Part shown: piece by piece, positions 17,760 to 26,656 of the stretch
How the letters are laid out: each line of letters begins with the position of its first letter
How positions within the stretch are numbered: position 1 is the stretch's first letter
Assembly: GCF_008086345.1 (NCBI RefSeq)
Contig: NZ_CP043006.1
Coordinates: 310,001 to 374,000, forward strand
Origin: Chitinophaga sp. XS-30
Lineage (GTDB): Bacteria; Bacteroidota; Bacteroidia; Chitinophagales; Chitinophagaceae
Direction: 5' to 3'
DNA: 64,000 nt
Notes under the pieces: model-generated
The model's database searches: none
What the model was told of the DNA's origin: nothing
Seen by the model: only the letters and a program-made list of their open reading frames with translations
Position numbers and translations under genes: made by a program

Positions 17760-18203
17760 ATGAAAAATATAACAATAGTATCTGCAATCATAGTCGTAAT
17801 ATTCGCTTTTGTAAGCTGCAACAAAAATGAGACAAAAATAGCTCTCAGTATAGATTCAATTGCCTCTGCAAGCACTCATATCTCCCCGAGAAACTATATC
17901 GACAGCAATACTTTTTTAAGCGTTGACACACAAGACAAGGTAATTTCAGCTATGCAGGATACCGATGTTGCTAAATTGAAGGCTGCCGTTTACCGCTTTT
18001 ACAAACATGTGTCAGTACAAGATTCAAAGTACGTGACTTCGTTAAAAGGAGCAAATGAAATAAACTTGTCCAACGATCTGTATAATCTTCTTAAAGAAAA
18101 CATGGATCAAATGAATAAGGATATTGATAAGTTGAGAGAGAAAGGTAAAAAAGTTATGATTCAAGAGGTTACTCCTGAATACCTTAACTCCTTAATTGAT
18201 TAA
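17760..18203 (+). CDS. Small lipoprotein of unknown function
   Basis: 147 residues. The N-terminus MKNITIVSAIIVVIFAFVSCNKNE carries a lipobox (AFVSC) with the lipidated cysteine near residue 20. The mature part is helical and charged, with a C-terminal helix NLLKENMDQMNKDIDKLREK. A SPRNYIDSNTFLSVDTQDK-type segment precedes it. No family is recognised. It is AT-rich and sits between two other small exported proteins in the same orientation. Confidence 0.65.
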   Translation: MKNITIVSAIIVVIFAFVSCNKNETKIALSIDSIASASTHISPRNYIDSNTFLSVDTQDKVISAMQDTDVAKLKAAVYRFYKHVSVQDSKYVTSLKGANEINLSNDLYNLLKENMDQMNKDIDKLREKGKKVMIQEVTPEYLNSLID

Positions 18204-18252
18204 ATAGCGCGTAAAGAGAATAAAATCTACTCTACACTATAAAATTTACATT

Positions 18253-18885
18253 ATGAACAAAATTACATTCACTACTTACCTGATCCCGCTTATTGCAGTT
18301 ATCTGCTGTTCATTTAAAACAGATCAAATACAATCCAATAGGGATGCGAAAAAATATCATGAAACCCTTATTCCTCAAAATGAATTCAGCACTCTTAACA
18401 TCGGGTATTTCTCCAAAAAAGAACCGAACGCAGAAAATCAATTCAACAGACTTAAAAGCGCCGACTTAATTAAACCACATCAAACACAAACAATCACAAC
18501 AAGTGATACAGTAACAGCAACTGGAGTCCAGATAAGTTCAATGGAATACCATGGGACTACGAATGGTGAACGCGTATTTTTTTTTGAGGCTCTTGCATAT
18601 CAATCCTTACCATGCTACTTTACTATTAAAGTGAGTAACTATAATAATGGTGGTGGAACTGAAACAGTAACAGATTCAGAATTTGAATATCAGCTATATT
18701 CAATACCTGACGGTACCCTATACTACATGCAACTTAACGTTATAAGTTATACCGCGGGTGAACATAATGTTTATGGAGCCGTACAACAAGTAACTTTTGG
18801 TCCTCCTAGCTCCCACGTAACCTGGGAAGTGACTTTTAGATGCCAGAGTGGGGCCGCATCTATTACTTTAATTAGAGCAGACTAG
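18253..18885 (+). CDS. Secreted protein of unknown function, beta-rich
   Basis: 210 residues. The N-terminus (MNKITFTTYLIPLIAVICC) is a signal peptide; the two cysteines at its end could be a weak lipobox, but the residue before them is Ile, not Gly, Ala or Ser. The C-terminal 110 residues alternate in a beta-sandwich manner (VFFFEALAYQSLPCYFTIKV; YYMQLNVISYTAGEHNVYG). No known family is seen. It is the last of three co-oriented AT-rich genes and is followed directly by two hairpins. Confidence 0.6.
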   Translation: MNKITFTTYLIPLIAVICCSFKTDQIQSNRDAKKYHETLIPQNEFSTLNIGYFSKKEPNAENQFNRLKSADLIKPHQTQTITTSDTVTATGVQISSMEYHGTTNGERVFFFEALAYQSLPCYFTIKVSNYNNGGGTETVTDSEFEYQLYSIPDGTLYYMQLNVISYTAGEHNVYGAVQQVTFGPPSSHVTWEVTFRCQSGAASITLIRAD

Positions 18886-18892
18886 GTTGACG

Positions 18893-18915
18893 AATTGTTG
18901 ATCCTATCAACAATT
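18893..18915 (+). terminator. Hairpin after the small secreted-protein operon
   Basis: AATTGTTGA (18893-18901), loop TCCTA, TCAACAATT (18907-18915) make a perfect 9-bp stem eight bases after the last stop codon. It fits a terminator for the three-gene operon, although only a short T run follows. Confidence 0.5.
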
Positions 18916-18958
18916 TCCATGGTAAAAGCGTTGTCATACAAGGTTTTTACCATGGAAA
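18914..18958. repeat. 14-bp perfect inverted repeat
   Basis: TTTCCATGGTAAAA (18914-18927) and TTTTACCATGGAAA (18945-18958) are exact reverse complements 17 bases apart. The repeat shares two bases with the preceding terminator-like hairpin. It could be a second terminator, a recombination site or the trace of a mobile element. Confidence 0.5.
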
Positions 18959-19006
18959 CTAATCTAATGACTTCCGCATACAAAAATTATAACCACCAAC
19001 TGCACT

Positions 19007-19156
19007 TTACTGATCCCCGGAAGCACCTGTCAGTTTTTCCGCGAATGCACATAAAGCAGCATGATATTCCCTGAATATGCATGAGAATGCTTCCTTGTCG
19101 CCACGCGACAGCAGCTGCATTAACGCTGTTTCCTCACATGAATTGTTAATAGACAA
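19007..19156 (-). pseudogene. N-terminal fragment of an ECF sigma factor
   Basis: The minus strand reads EETALMQLLSRGDKEAFS and CIFREYHAALCAFAEKLTGA, then SGDQ and a stop at 19007-19009. This is the standard opening of Bacteroidota ECF sigma factors (region 2.1), which normally continues with an EDIV..TF.KLW motif that is absent here. No regions 2.4 or 4 follow downstream, so only about 45 codons of a once-complete gene remain. A FecR or SusC partner is not present nearby. Confidence 0.6.
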
Positions 19157-19440
19157 ATAAACTAGTTGGTTGATCCCCGGTTATAAGCGAATAAACATAC
19201 AATTTTACTACTTCATTTTTAAAATTCACAAACATTGGGATTTTTAGTAATTGGACGCCGGCCGGCGGCGCTTCCGCCCGCTTACCCCCTCCAACATTGC
19301 CATTTCCCATACATCGCAGGAAAACAATCAGCGCACAGCCACTTTTTTGTTAATTTACTTTGAAATACAAAGTACTTTTTCTTACCTTCATATAGATGAT
19401 TATCATTACAAACAATCTGCAAAACTAAAAACATATCCCC
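19157..19440. other. Non-coding stretch with a palindromic operator-like site
   Basis: No gene is visible. The notable element is TACTTTG AAATA CAAAGTA at 19356-19374, with perfect 7-bp arms 67 bases before the next start codon. Confidence 0.4.
19356..19374. promoter_or_regulatory. Palindromic operator candidate
   Basis: TACTTTG and CAAAGTA are perfect 7-bp arms around AAATA. The size and position upstream of the small membrane-protein gene fit a binding site for a dimeric repressor of the PadR/GntR type. The regulator is not identified. Confidence 0.45.
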
Positions 19441-19782
19441 ATGGCACACAAAAACAATACCTCCACCCAGCCGCCGCTTCATCCGGCGCCGCTAAGTACG
19501 CGGATGCTGCAGGGAGCGGGCATCGCTTTAATTGCGATCACTGTTTTTCTGGTTGGAGCAGGCGAAGGCGACCCCGCCTGGCCAACATTCTGGATGCTCC
19601 GGCCGCTCATTATCGTGCCTTTAGCCGGTGCTGCCGGCGGGGGATTTTATTATTTCATGGATCATCTCCGTTACCAGGGCGGCTGGAGAAAGGTTTTGGC
19701 TATTCTGCTAAGCCTCATCGTATATATCATCGGGCTGTGGCTGGGCACTGTTCTGGGGCTGGATGGCACCTGGTGGGACTGA
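19441..19782 (+). CDS. Small integral membrane protein
   Basis: 113 residues. After a polar N-terminus there are three hydrophobic segments: about 24-42 (GAGIALIAITVFLVGAG), 52-72 (LRPLIIVPLAGAAGGGFYYF) and 84-105 (VLAILLSLIVYIIGLWLGTVLG). Similar short proteins in this phylum are sometimes labelled as potassium transporter KefB, but at this length a transporter function is not credible. An operator-like palindrome lies upstream. It precedes the GH92 gene by 88 bases on the same strand. The role is unknown. Confidence 0.7.
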   Translation: MAHKNNTSTQPPLHPAPLSTRMLQGAGIALIAITVFLVGAGEGDPAWPTFWMLRPLIIVPLAGAAGGGFYYFMDHLRYQGGWRKVLAILLSLIVYIIGLWLGTVLGLDGTWWD

Positions 19783-19870
19783 CCACTGATCCAAAAACAC
19801 GTGGATTTTACACCCAAAAGCGCTACTTTACCGCCTTCATTATTAGTTAATCGATTTAGCCTCCTGTTAA

Positions 19871-22024
19871 ATGAACCACGCTAAACAGATATCCGGCCTT
19901 GCCTGTTTACTGCTGCTTGCAGTGGTATCAGCGAAAAGCCAGTCTTCCACGATCTATACCCGGCATGTCAATACCTTCATTGGTACGGCGCCGCTTACCG
20001 ACCCGAAAATACTGGGTTACGAACTGCCCCGGGGCTGGCGGTCCTGGGCGGGGCTCACTTTCCCCGGCAGCTCCCTTCCCAATGCCATGGTACAGCTCAG
20101 CCCCATGACGGAATACGGATCAGGAGCAGGATACGAGTATGAAGATACCGTGATCTACGGGTTCACGCATACCAACAAAGGACACTGGAACCTCTGCAAC
20201 ATCCCGGTGCTGCCGCTCTCCAACCCGGGGGAAAAATTCGGCTCACGGTTCTCACATCAAAGGGAAAGCGCCTCCCCGGGCTTCTACCAGGTGTACCTGG
20301 ATGATTACGGGGTAAACGTAAAGCTCACCTCCACCCTTCGCTGCGGATATCATCAATACGAATACCAGCGCAATACCGGCAGGCAGATACTGTTCGACCT
20401 CGCAAGGGCCAACAACCGCGTATCCAACTGGAACATAAAACAGGACGGCCGCTCTGCGGTGGAGGGATTCCAGCAGACCGGCGAACGCATTTACTTTTAC
20501 GCGATGCTGAATACGGAGATCGAACGGCTGGAGCAAAAGGCGGAAGGCCAGCGCAACGGCTTCGCCATTATTCACCTGGCAGACGCACAAACCGGGCCTG
20601 TCGAGCTCAAAATAGGCCTGTCCTTCGTCAGCATAGCAAACGCAAAAGAAAACCTCCTGCAGGAGATCGGTCAGCGGTCCTTCAACGCTGTCCGCCAGGA
20701 AGCGAACGAAAAATGGGAAACACTGCTGTCATCCATTCAGGTACGCGGCGGAACGCACAAACAAAGGGAGATGTTCTACTCCTGCCTCTACCGCTCATTC
20801 CTCTGGCCGGCATTACGCAGTGATGTGAATGGCGAGTTTACCGGGGCGGACCGTAAAGTGGCCAAAGCGGATTTTAATTATTATACCGAGCCTTCCCTCT
20901 GGGATACCTACCGGAACAAAGACGTGCTGCTCAGCCTGATATCCCCGGAGGTGACGCGGGACGTGATCAGGTCAATGAAAGATGTGGGAGACAAGAAAGG
21001 GTTCATTCCTACATTCTTTCATGGCGACCATGGCGCTTCGTCCATTGCCGGCGCCTATTTGCGGGGGATTGATGATTTTGATGTAAAAGGCACCTATGAG
21101 ATCCTGCTGAAAAACGCGAATGTAGAAGGCGGCGCCCGCCCGCATATCAGGGAATACATCGAAAAAGGATATATCTCCGATCCGGATATTCCCAACCCGC
21201 ACGTGGAAACCAAAGCCAAAGCAGGGGTGTCCAAAACGCTGGAATACGCTTATGACGACTATTCCCTCGCGCAGATGGCGAAAAAACTGGGGGATACGGC
21301 CAATTACCGCATCCTGATGGAACGGTCAAAGCATTACAAAAATGTGTTCGATCCCTCCACAAGGTTCATGCGCGGCAGGCTGGAGAATGGCGACTGGATA
21401 GATCCCTTCGATCCCCAGTACCCTTACTACGAATACATGTACCGGGAAGCCAATGCCTGGCAGGTTTCTTTCTTTGCGCCGCATGATATGCCGGGGCTGA
21501 TCGAACTGTATGGCGGGGCGAAGGGATTTGAATCAAAACTCGATTCCCTGTTCACCGTTCCCTGGAACCCGAAACATATTGCGCGGAACGTGGAAAGCAT
21601 GATCGGCCAGTATTGCCATGGCAACCAGCCGGACCATGAGGCGCCGTTCGCATACTATTTCATCGGCAAGCCGGAGAAGTCGCAGCAAATGATCGATACC
21701 ATCCTGAACAGCCTGTATGGCATCGGTGACGAAGGGCTGGCGCTCTGCGGGATGGATGACGCGGGGGAAATGTCTGCCTGGTACGTGCTCAGCGCACTGG
21801 GCCTGTACACCTTCTCCGCTACGGACCCGGAATACCTGGTGACCGTACCGCTTTTTGATGAAGTTACATGGCGGACCAGCAACGGTAAAACGCTTACATT
21901 GCTAAAAACAGGCGAAAGCAGGTCGTTGAAAAAGATCAAAGTGAACGGGAGGAAAAACAAAGGCTATTTTGTTCCGCATGACCTTTTCAGGAATGGCGGG
22001 AAGATCGTGATCCGTACGAAATAA
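19871..22024 (+). CDS. GH92 family exo-alpha-mannosidase
   Basis: 717 residues with a signal peptide (MNHAKQISGLACLLLLAVVSAKSQ). GH92 hallmarks are present in order: FIGTAPLTDPKI near the N-terminus, GYEYEDTVIYGFTHTNKGHW, the acid region YREANAWQVSFFAPHD, GNQPDHEAPFAYYF, and GMDDAGEMSAWYVLSALGLY near residue 627. The last carries the paired acidic residues that act as general base. GH92 enzymes are calcium-dependent inverting alpha-mannosidases that trim N-glycans or yeast mannan in the periplasm or at the cell surface. It stands alone, with no SusC/D next to it, and converges with the kinase gene 21 bases away. Confidence 0.93.
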   Translation: MNHAKQISGLACLLLLAVVSAKSQSSTIYTRHVNTFIGTAPLTDPKILGYELPRGWRSWAGLTFPGSSLPNAMVQLSPMTEYGSGAGYEYEDTVIYGFTHTNKGHWNLCNIPVLPLSNPGEKFGSRFSHQRESASPGFYQVYLDDYGVNVKLTSTLRCGYHQYEYQRNTGRQILFDLARANNRVSNWNIKQDGRSAVEGFQQTGERIYFYAMLNTEIERLEQKAEGQRNGFAIIHLADAQTGPVELKIGLSFVSIANAKENLLQEIGQRSFNAVRQEANEKWETLLSSIQVRGGTHKQREMFYSCLYRSFLWPALRSDVNGEFTGADRKVAKADFNYYTEPSLWDTYRNKDVLLSLISPEVTRDVIRSMKDVGDKKGFIPTFFHGDHGASSIAGAYLRGIDDFDVKGTYEILLKNANVEGGARPHIREYIEKGYISDPDIPNPHVETKAKAGVSKTLEYAYDDYSLAQMAKKLGDTANYRILMERSKHYKNVFDPSTRFMRGRLENGDWIDPFDPQYPYYEYMYREANAWQVSFFAPHDMPGLIELYGGAKGFESKLDSLFTVPWNPKHIARNVESMIGQYCHGNQPDHEAPFAYYFIGKPEKSQQMIDTILNSLYGIGDEGLALCGMDDAGEMSAWYVLSALGLYTFSATDPEYLVTVPLFDEVTWRTSNGKTLTLLKTGESRSLKKIKVNGRKNKGYFVPHDLFRNGGKIVIRTK

Positions 22025-22045
22025 ACAGATCGACAGACGGGAATG

Positions 22046-25000
22046 CTAATCGTTCTCCTGTTTCTCTTTAAAAAAAATGCTGAAGGTGCTCCCCTTGCCA
22101 TCTTCGCTTTCCACTTTGGTTTTACCACCGGAAGCGTCCACGATCTTTTTTACCAGGTATAAACCGATTCCAAGCCCTTCTACTTCGGGATGGAGCCGTT
22201 TGTACATATTGAATATGCTGTGGACTTTCCCGCTTTCCAGCCCGATGCCGTTGTCCCGCACATCAAGCAGCAGGAACCCATCCTCTTTCCGGGTATTGAT
22301 ATGAATTTCCAGCGGCCGTTCCGGAGATCTGAATTTGACGGCATTGCTGATGAGATTATACAGGATGCTGCGCAGGTTCTTCCGCGAGAAGTACAGTTTG
22401 GTGCCGTTCATGTTTTTAATAACCGAGGCATTGGCGGCAGCTATTTTACTCTGGATGCTGAAAAGCACTTCATCCAGCATTTCTTCCATATCTACCAGTT
22501 GCGGCTCTTTCAGCATTTCACTTTCTATCTTGCCGATCTCCGCCAGTTCCCTGAGATTCTCCTTGAATTTGGTGATCGAAGCCCGGATCATACCGGAATA
22601 CATGTTGATCTCCGGATTTGCCATATCCAGTTTTTCGGTCAGCAGGTTCATCAGGCCCTCAATGCTGGTCAACGGGCCAAGCAGATCATGTGAGGCCGAA
22701 TGCACAAAATTGTCCAGATCATCATTGATCCGCTTCAGGCTTTGATTGGTGCGACCCAGATCGTACTGTGCCTTCTTCAGTGCAGTGATGTCATTAAAGG
22801 AAACAATTGCGCCATCCTGCTGGTTATTGGCCTGGCGGATATAGGGCATGATCATCATCTGGTACCAATTGCCGTTCATCGCCTCCACTTCGCGGGACAG
22901 CGGGTTACCGCTGGCGATCACGTTACGGATATCGCGCTCCAGATCATTGTTCCGGATATTGATGGTAATATGCGAAATGGGCCGGCCAACATCGGACTCC
23001 CGGAGATTGATCAGCTTGATAGCGGCAGGTGAGAACTTTTTCAGCAACAATTCATTATCTACGAACAGCTGTCCGTTCAGATCACTCCGGAAGTAATTGT
23101 CCATATCATCGTTCAGCACCACCAGCTCCCTGATCTTCAGCTGGTAGTCCGTATTAATGGTCTGAAGCTCTTCATTGACAGATTGCATTTCTTCGTTGGC
23201 GCTCTGCATCTCTTCATTGGCGGACAGCAGCTCCTCGTTGAATGACAGCATATTTTCATTGGATGCGGCCAGTTTTTCCATGGATTCCTGCAGGCGGCCG
23301 CGGGTTTCCTTCAATTCTTCTTCCAGGTTCAGCATGCCCGCGCTGAGGTACTTTTCCTGGTCAAATACCGGGTTTTCCGATAAAGCAGCATCCTCCCGGA
23401 AGAGTACCAGCAACAACCTGTTGTCCGTATCACTGTCACCCAAGGGGCGTACGATCATAGTAACAGCCTTCGGATGCCCGGAAACGGAAACAGGGATACC
23501 GGAAACGATCACCCGTTCATTATTTTTCCGGGCTTCCCGCGAAGCGGACGCAAAAGCCAGCCCCAGCGGCTGGGGCAGCAGTTCCATCAGATCGAAGTTG
23601 AAGATCTTTTGCAGCAGGAACTCCTCTGCCTTGCCGAAAGATTTGACAACATAATTTTCCTTATCGATACAGACGCCTGCGTACCTGCCTTCTTCCAGCA
23701 GGATAAGGTTCACTTCTTCCATTAAACCGGATTTGTTGACAGCGGCTCCTGGCTTTTTAGCCTGTGCCAGCACTTCCGCCTGCAGTTCAGGCAGCAGGGA
23801 AGGCGTAAAAATGTCGAAGCGCACGGATTTAGGTGTATTCAGATTCCGGTAGATCTTCCATTTCCTGTCTATTTCAGTCAGGTAGGGCAATACCATCCCG
23901 CCGTTCTCACTGGACCCCAGGAACAGGAAACCATCCCGCGCCAGGCCGAAATGCAGCATGGAAAGCGCTTTTTTCTGCAGCGGAGGGTTCATGTAAATCA
24001 GCAGGTTCCGGCAGCTGATGAGGTCCATATTGCAATATGGCGGGTCCTTTACGACGTTATGCTGCGCAAAGATCAACGTCTTGCGGATGTGCGGCTTGAC
24101 CCGGTAACTCTCGTCTTCCCGGGTAAAGAACTGTGCCAGTCTTTCGGGTGAAATCTCCGCCTGGATGCTTTCCGGGTACACGCCTTTGCCTGCAAACTGC
24201 AGTGCAGCCTTGTCTATATCGGTAGCGAACACCTTCACATTGATCTCCCGACCGGCCTTCTCCAGTTGCTCATGCAGCAGGATAGCCAGGGTATAGGCCT
24301 CTTCTCCGGTAGCACAACCAACCACCCATACCTTGATTTCGTCATGATCGGATTTCTGTTTGACGATCTCCGGTAAAACATCATTGGCAATGATATCGAA
24401 TGCTTCTGTATTTCTGAAGAATGAGGATACGCTGATCATAAAACTCTTTGCCAGTGTTTCTACTTCCTCCGGATGCTGCAGCAGGAAATGATGATATTCT
24501 CCGGCCTCCCTGAAATTATGATAGGTCATCCGGCGCTTGATGCGGCGGAGAATGGTAGTAGGTTTGTAATCTGAAAAGTCCAGCGGCAAACGCTCCCTGA
24601 TCAGTTCTACAATCGCTGCTGCCGTTGTTTCCTCATCAGGGCTATGTGCAGGCAGGTTATTGTTGTTCAAGGATTTATTGACGTATTGCGCGATGATCCT
24701 GGGCATAGTGGCGGGAGCAACGATGTAATCCGCCACACCGGTAGCCACGGCATTGGCAGGCATACTGTCATATTGCGTGGTGGCAGGGTCCTGTACGATC
24801 ACCAGTCCTCCTGCCCGGCTGATATTAACGATACCCTCACTACCGTCATCACCCGTGCCGGATAGCACAACGGCAACCCTGTTGTAACCGGTTTCCCTGG
24901 CGAGGGAATTAAAAAAAGTATTGATGGTCTTGTGAGGCATGCCGGTTTTCTCCTTGTCCATGAGATGCAGGCGCCTGTTCCGGATGATCATGTACTGCTG

Positions 25001-25234
25001 GCTGGGTATCATATATACCCTGTCAGGCTCCACCTGCATATTATCCGCAGCCTCGCAAACCTTTAACTGGCTGTACCGGGATAAAATCTCGACCATCCGG
25101 CTTTTATAATCCGGCGAAAGATGTTGTATGATGACATAAGATACCCTGGCAGGCGGCGTATTGTCGAAAAAAGTGTGCAACTCCTCAATACCTCCGGCGG
25201 AGGCCCCGATGGCAACTAAAAACTGAGTATCCAT
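22046..25234 (-). CDS. CheB-CheR-PAS hybrid sensor histidine kinase
   Basis: 1062 residues, no membrane helix. Residues 1-185 are a CheB methylesterase domain with its catalytic triad pieces (IGASAGGIEEL, IQHLSPDYKSRM, LSGTGDDGSEG). Residues about 205-470 are a CheR methyltransferase (VWVVGCATGEEAYTLAILL; NLLIYMNPPLQKKAL). A coiled coil of NEEL/NEEM repeats lies at about 640-700. A PAS domain follows, then a HisKA domain with the phosphorylatable His in SASHDLLGPLTSIEGL and a HATPase_c domain (NLISNAVKFRS; DNGIGLESG; GLGIGLYLVKKIV). No receiver is attached. Such fused proteins link a methylation-type switch to phosphorelay, but their targets are unknown. The neighbours do not include chemoreceptors. 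Confidence 0.92.
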   Translation of the reverse strand: MDTQFLVAIGASAGGIEELHTFFDNTPPARVSYVIIQHLSPDYKSRMVEILSRYSQLKVCEAADNMQVEPDRVYMIPSQQYMIIRNRRLHLMDKEKTGMPHKTINTFFNSLARETGYNRVAVVLSGTGDDGSEGIVNISRAGGLVIVQDPATTQYDSMPANAVATGVADYIVAPATMPRIIAQYVNKSLNNNNLPAHSPDEETTAAAIVELIRERLPLDFSDYKPTTILRRIKRRMTYHNFREAGEYHHFLLQHPEEVETLAKSFMISVSSFFRNTEAFDIIANDVLPEIVKQKSDHDEIKVWVVGCATGEEAYTLAILLHEQLEKAGREINVKVFATDIDKAALQFAGKGVYPESIQAEISPERLAQFFTREDESYRVKPHIRKTLIFAQHNVVKDPPYCNMDLISCRNLLIYMNPPLQKKALSMLHFGLARDGFLFLGSSENGGMVLPYLTEIDRKWKIYRNLNTPKSVRFDIFTPSLLPELQAEVLAQAKKPGAAVNKSGLMEEVNLILLEEGRYAGVCIDKENYVVKSFGKAEEFLLQKIFNFDLMELLPQPLGLAFASASREARKNNERVIVSGIPVSVSGHPKAVTMIVRPLGDSDTDNRLLLVLFREDAALSENPVFDQEKYLSAGMLNLEEELKETRGRLQESMEKLAASNENMLSFNEELLSANEEMQSANEEMQSVNEELQTINTDYQLKIRELVVLNDDMDNYFRSDLNGQLFVDNELLLKKFSPAAIKLINLRESDVGRPISHITINIRNNDLERDIRNVIASGNPLSREVEAMNGNWYQMMIMPYIRQANNQQDGAIVSFNDITALKKAQYDLGRTNQSLKRINDDLDNFVHSASHDLLGPLTSIEGLMNLLTEKLDMANPEINMYSGMIRASITKFKENLRELAEIGKIESEMLKEPQLVDMEEMLDEVLFSIQSKIAAANASVIKNMNGTKLYFSRKNLRSILYNLISNAVKFRSPERPLEIHINTRKEDGFLLLDVRDNGIGLESGKVHSIFNMYKRLHPEVEGLGIGLYLVKKIVDASGGKTKVESEDGKGSTFSIFFKEKQEND

Positions 25235-25366
25235 AACATATAGAAATTAATGTGCGGCCCCAAACCGTACATGCCGTAAAGGTTATCCAAATTGGGAACA
25301 AAACAATCTTATCGCTAAAATTTCGTGCTTTGGAGTCAATGCTATTATTGGTCACTGAATAGTACT

Positions 25367-25648
25367 TCAACTGATATTGCTATATCCCCTGGGGATCAGT
25401 TCAAATCCGGAACAAACGGTCACATCCTCTGTCAGCAGACATTCATGCAGATCATTCCATATCGCACATACCTTGCGTGTCCGCGTTTCCGTACATACTT
25501 TCTCGTATGCTTCGGACTCAATACCAATCGTACTGTAATAGACCACATCTGCCGTTTTCACGAGAACAGAGATAACATTATCCTCGTCATCAACCAAGTA
25601 TTTTTTGTCTTTGCTCAGGTATAACACCTGTTCTTGTACTGCAGTCAT
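25367..25648 (-). CDS. Hypothetical small protein
   Basis: 93 residues, soluble, acidic, with four cysteines (in EKVCTE, RKVCAIW, HECLL and TVCSG). The sequence is regular protein-like (DKKYLVDDEDNVISVLVKTADVVYY suggests beta strands; quoted in part only). No family is recognised and no signal peptide is present. It lies 132 bases upstream of the CheB-CheR kinase on the same strand, so a shared transcript is possible but not shown. Confidence 0.5.
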   Translation of the reverse strand: MTAVQEQVLYLSKDKKYLVDDEDNVISVLVKTADVVYYSTIGIESEAYEKVCTETRTRKVCAIWNDLHECLLTEDVTVCSGFELIPRGYSNIS

Positions 25649-25785
25649 TGGATTCAGATTTATATTGGTAATTAACGGGGGATGAGGGCAAACAAAACCA
25701 AAACCGGAGAAATAGCCGTTGCTAGCGTGCTATTGAAGGTACGCAGATTAATCGGTAATTACTAAAAAGAATGCGGCAGGGCGTT

Positions 25786-26607
25786 TTAACCGCCCTCACC
25801 TGCCGGGGAAGGGGGGATCTGTTTTTTCAGCCCGGTTGCCTTCCTCCCGAACCGCTGCTCCTGCAGCCTGTCGTACTCCTTCACATAATCCGGGTGTTCC
25901 GTACCCATTACCCTGTCCCAAACCCTGAAATAAAGCCCGTAATTCCCCCTGAACCGGCTGTGATGGAGATTGTGATGCACCGATGTATTGATGATCTGGA
26001 ACAATACCGTATGCCGCAGCCACTTCGGTGCGATCTCGTACCCCAGATGACCATATACATTGATCAGGAAGGCCACCGTCGTAAACCACATCACCGCAAT
26101 ACCGTGTATGGGTATCACCATGGCGATGATCACCAGTACAAATCCTTCCGCCACAGCCTCCAGCAGGTGGAACGAATACGATGCCCAGGGTGAGGGATTG
26201 GTGGAGCGATGGTGCAGCAGGTGTGTCCGTTTGAAAAGCGCGGGATGATGCAGCGTACGGTGCATCCAGTAGAAATAAGTATCGTGGATCACCAGCGCCA
26301 GCACAACGCTTACCGGGATGTACCACAGCGGGAATGCGTTTATATCACGATACACCTGCGTATAGGACCGCAATGGCGTGAACAGCACGGCAAAACCGAT
26401 CAGGCTGAGCACAAGCGTGGTTTGCATGGAATGCCATATCTCCCGGATATAATCCTTCTTCCCCGCCAGCCGTTCCTGTATCTTGAAACGCGTGAGTTTC
26501 CGGAAAAAAAGGAGATAGCACAGCAGGAAGGGAATACCCGCCAGCAGAAAATACCGTATGGCGGATACGCCAAAGAGATGGGCGATGATGTCAGCAGCTT
26601 TTTCCAT
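25786..26607 (-). CDS. Sterol desaturase / fatty acid hydroxylase family membrane protein
   Basis: About 273 residues with four to five hydrophobic segments. The di-iron histidine clusters are present: HDTYFYWMHRTLHHP, KRTHLLHHRST and SVHHNLHHSRF. These are the marks of integral-membrane hydroxylases/desaturases that use oxygen to modify lipid chains or sterol-like molecules. In Bacteroidota the substrate is usually unknown. I chose the start at MEKAADII, after which the first membrane helix begins; the longer frame adds unrelated residues. It lies 49 bases downstream of the Crp/Fnr regulator gene and may be controlled by it. Confidence 0.9.
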   Translation of the reverse strand: MEKAADIIAHLFGVSAIRYFLLAGIPFLLCYLLFFRKLTRFKIQERLAGKKDYIREIWHSMQTTLVLSLIGFAVLFTPLRSYTQVYRDINAFPLWYIPVSVVLALVIHDTYFYWMHRTLHHPALFKRTHLLHHRSTNPSPWASYSFHLLEAVAEGFVLVIIAMVIPIHGIAVMWFTTVAFLINVYGHLGYEIAPKWLRHTVLFQIINTSVHHNLHHSRFRGNYGLYFRVWDRVMGTEHPDYVKEYDRLQEQRFGRKATGLKKQIPPSPAGEGG

Positions 26608-26656
26608 AAGGCAAATGTAAAAACTGCCGTTACCGGGACTGCTTAACAAAAGATAA

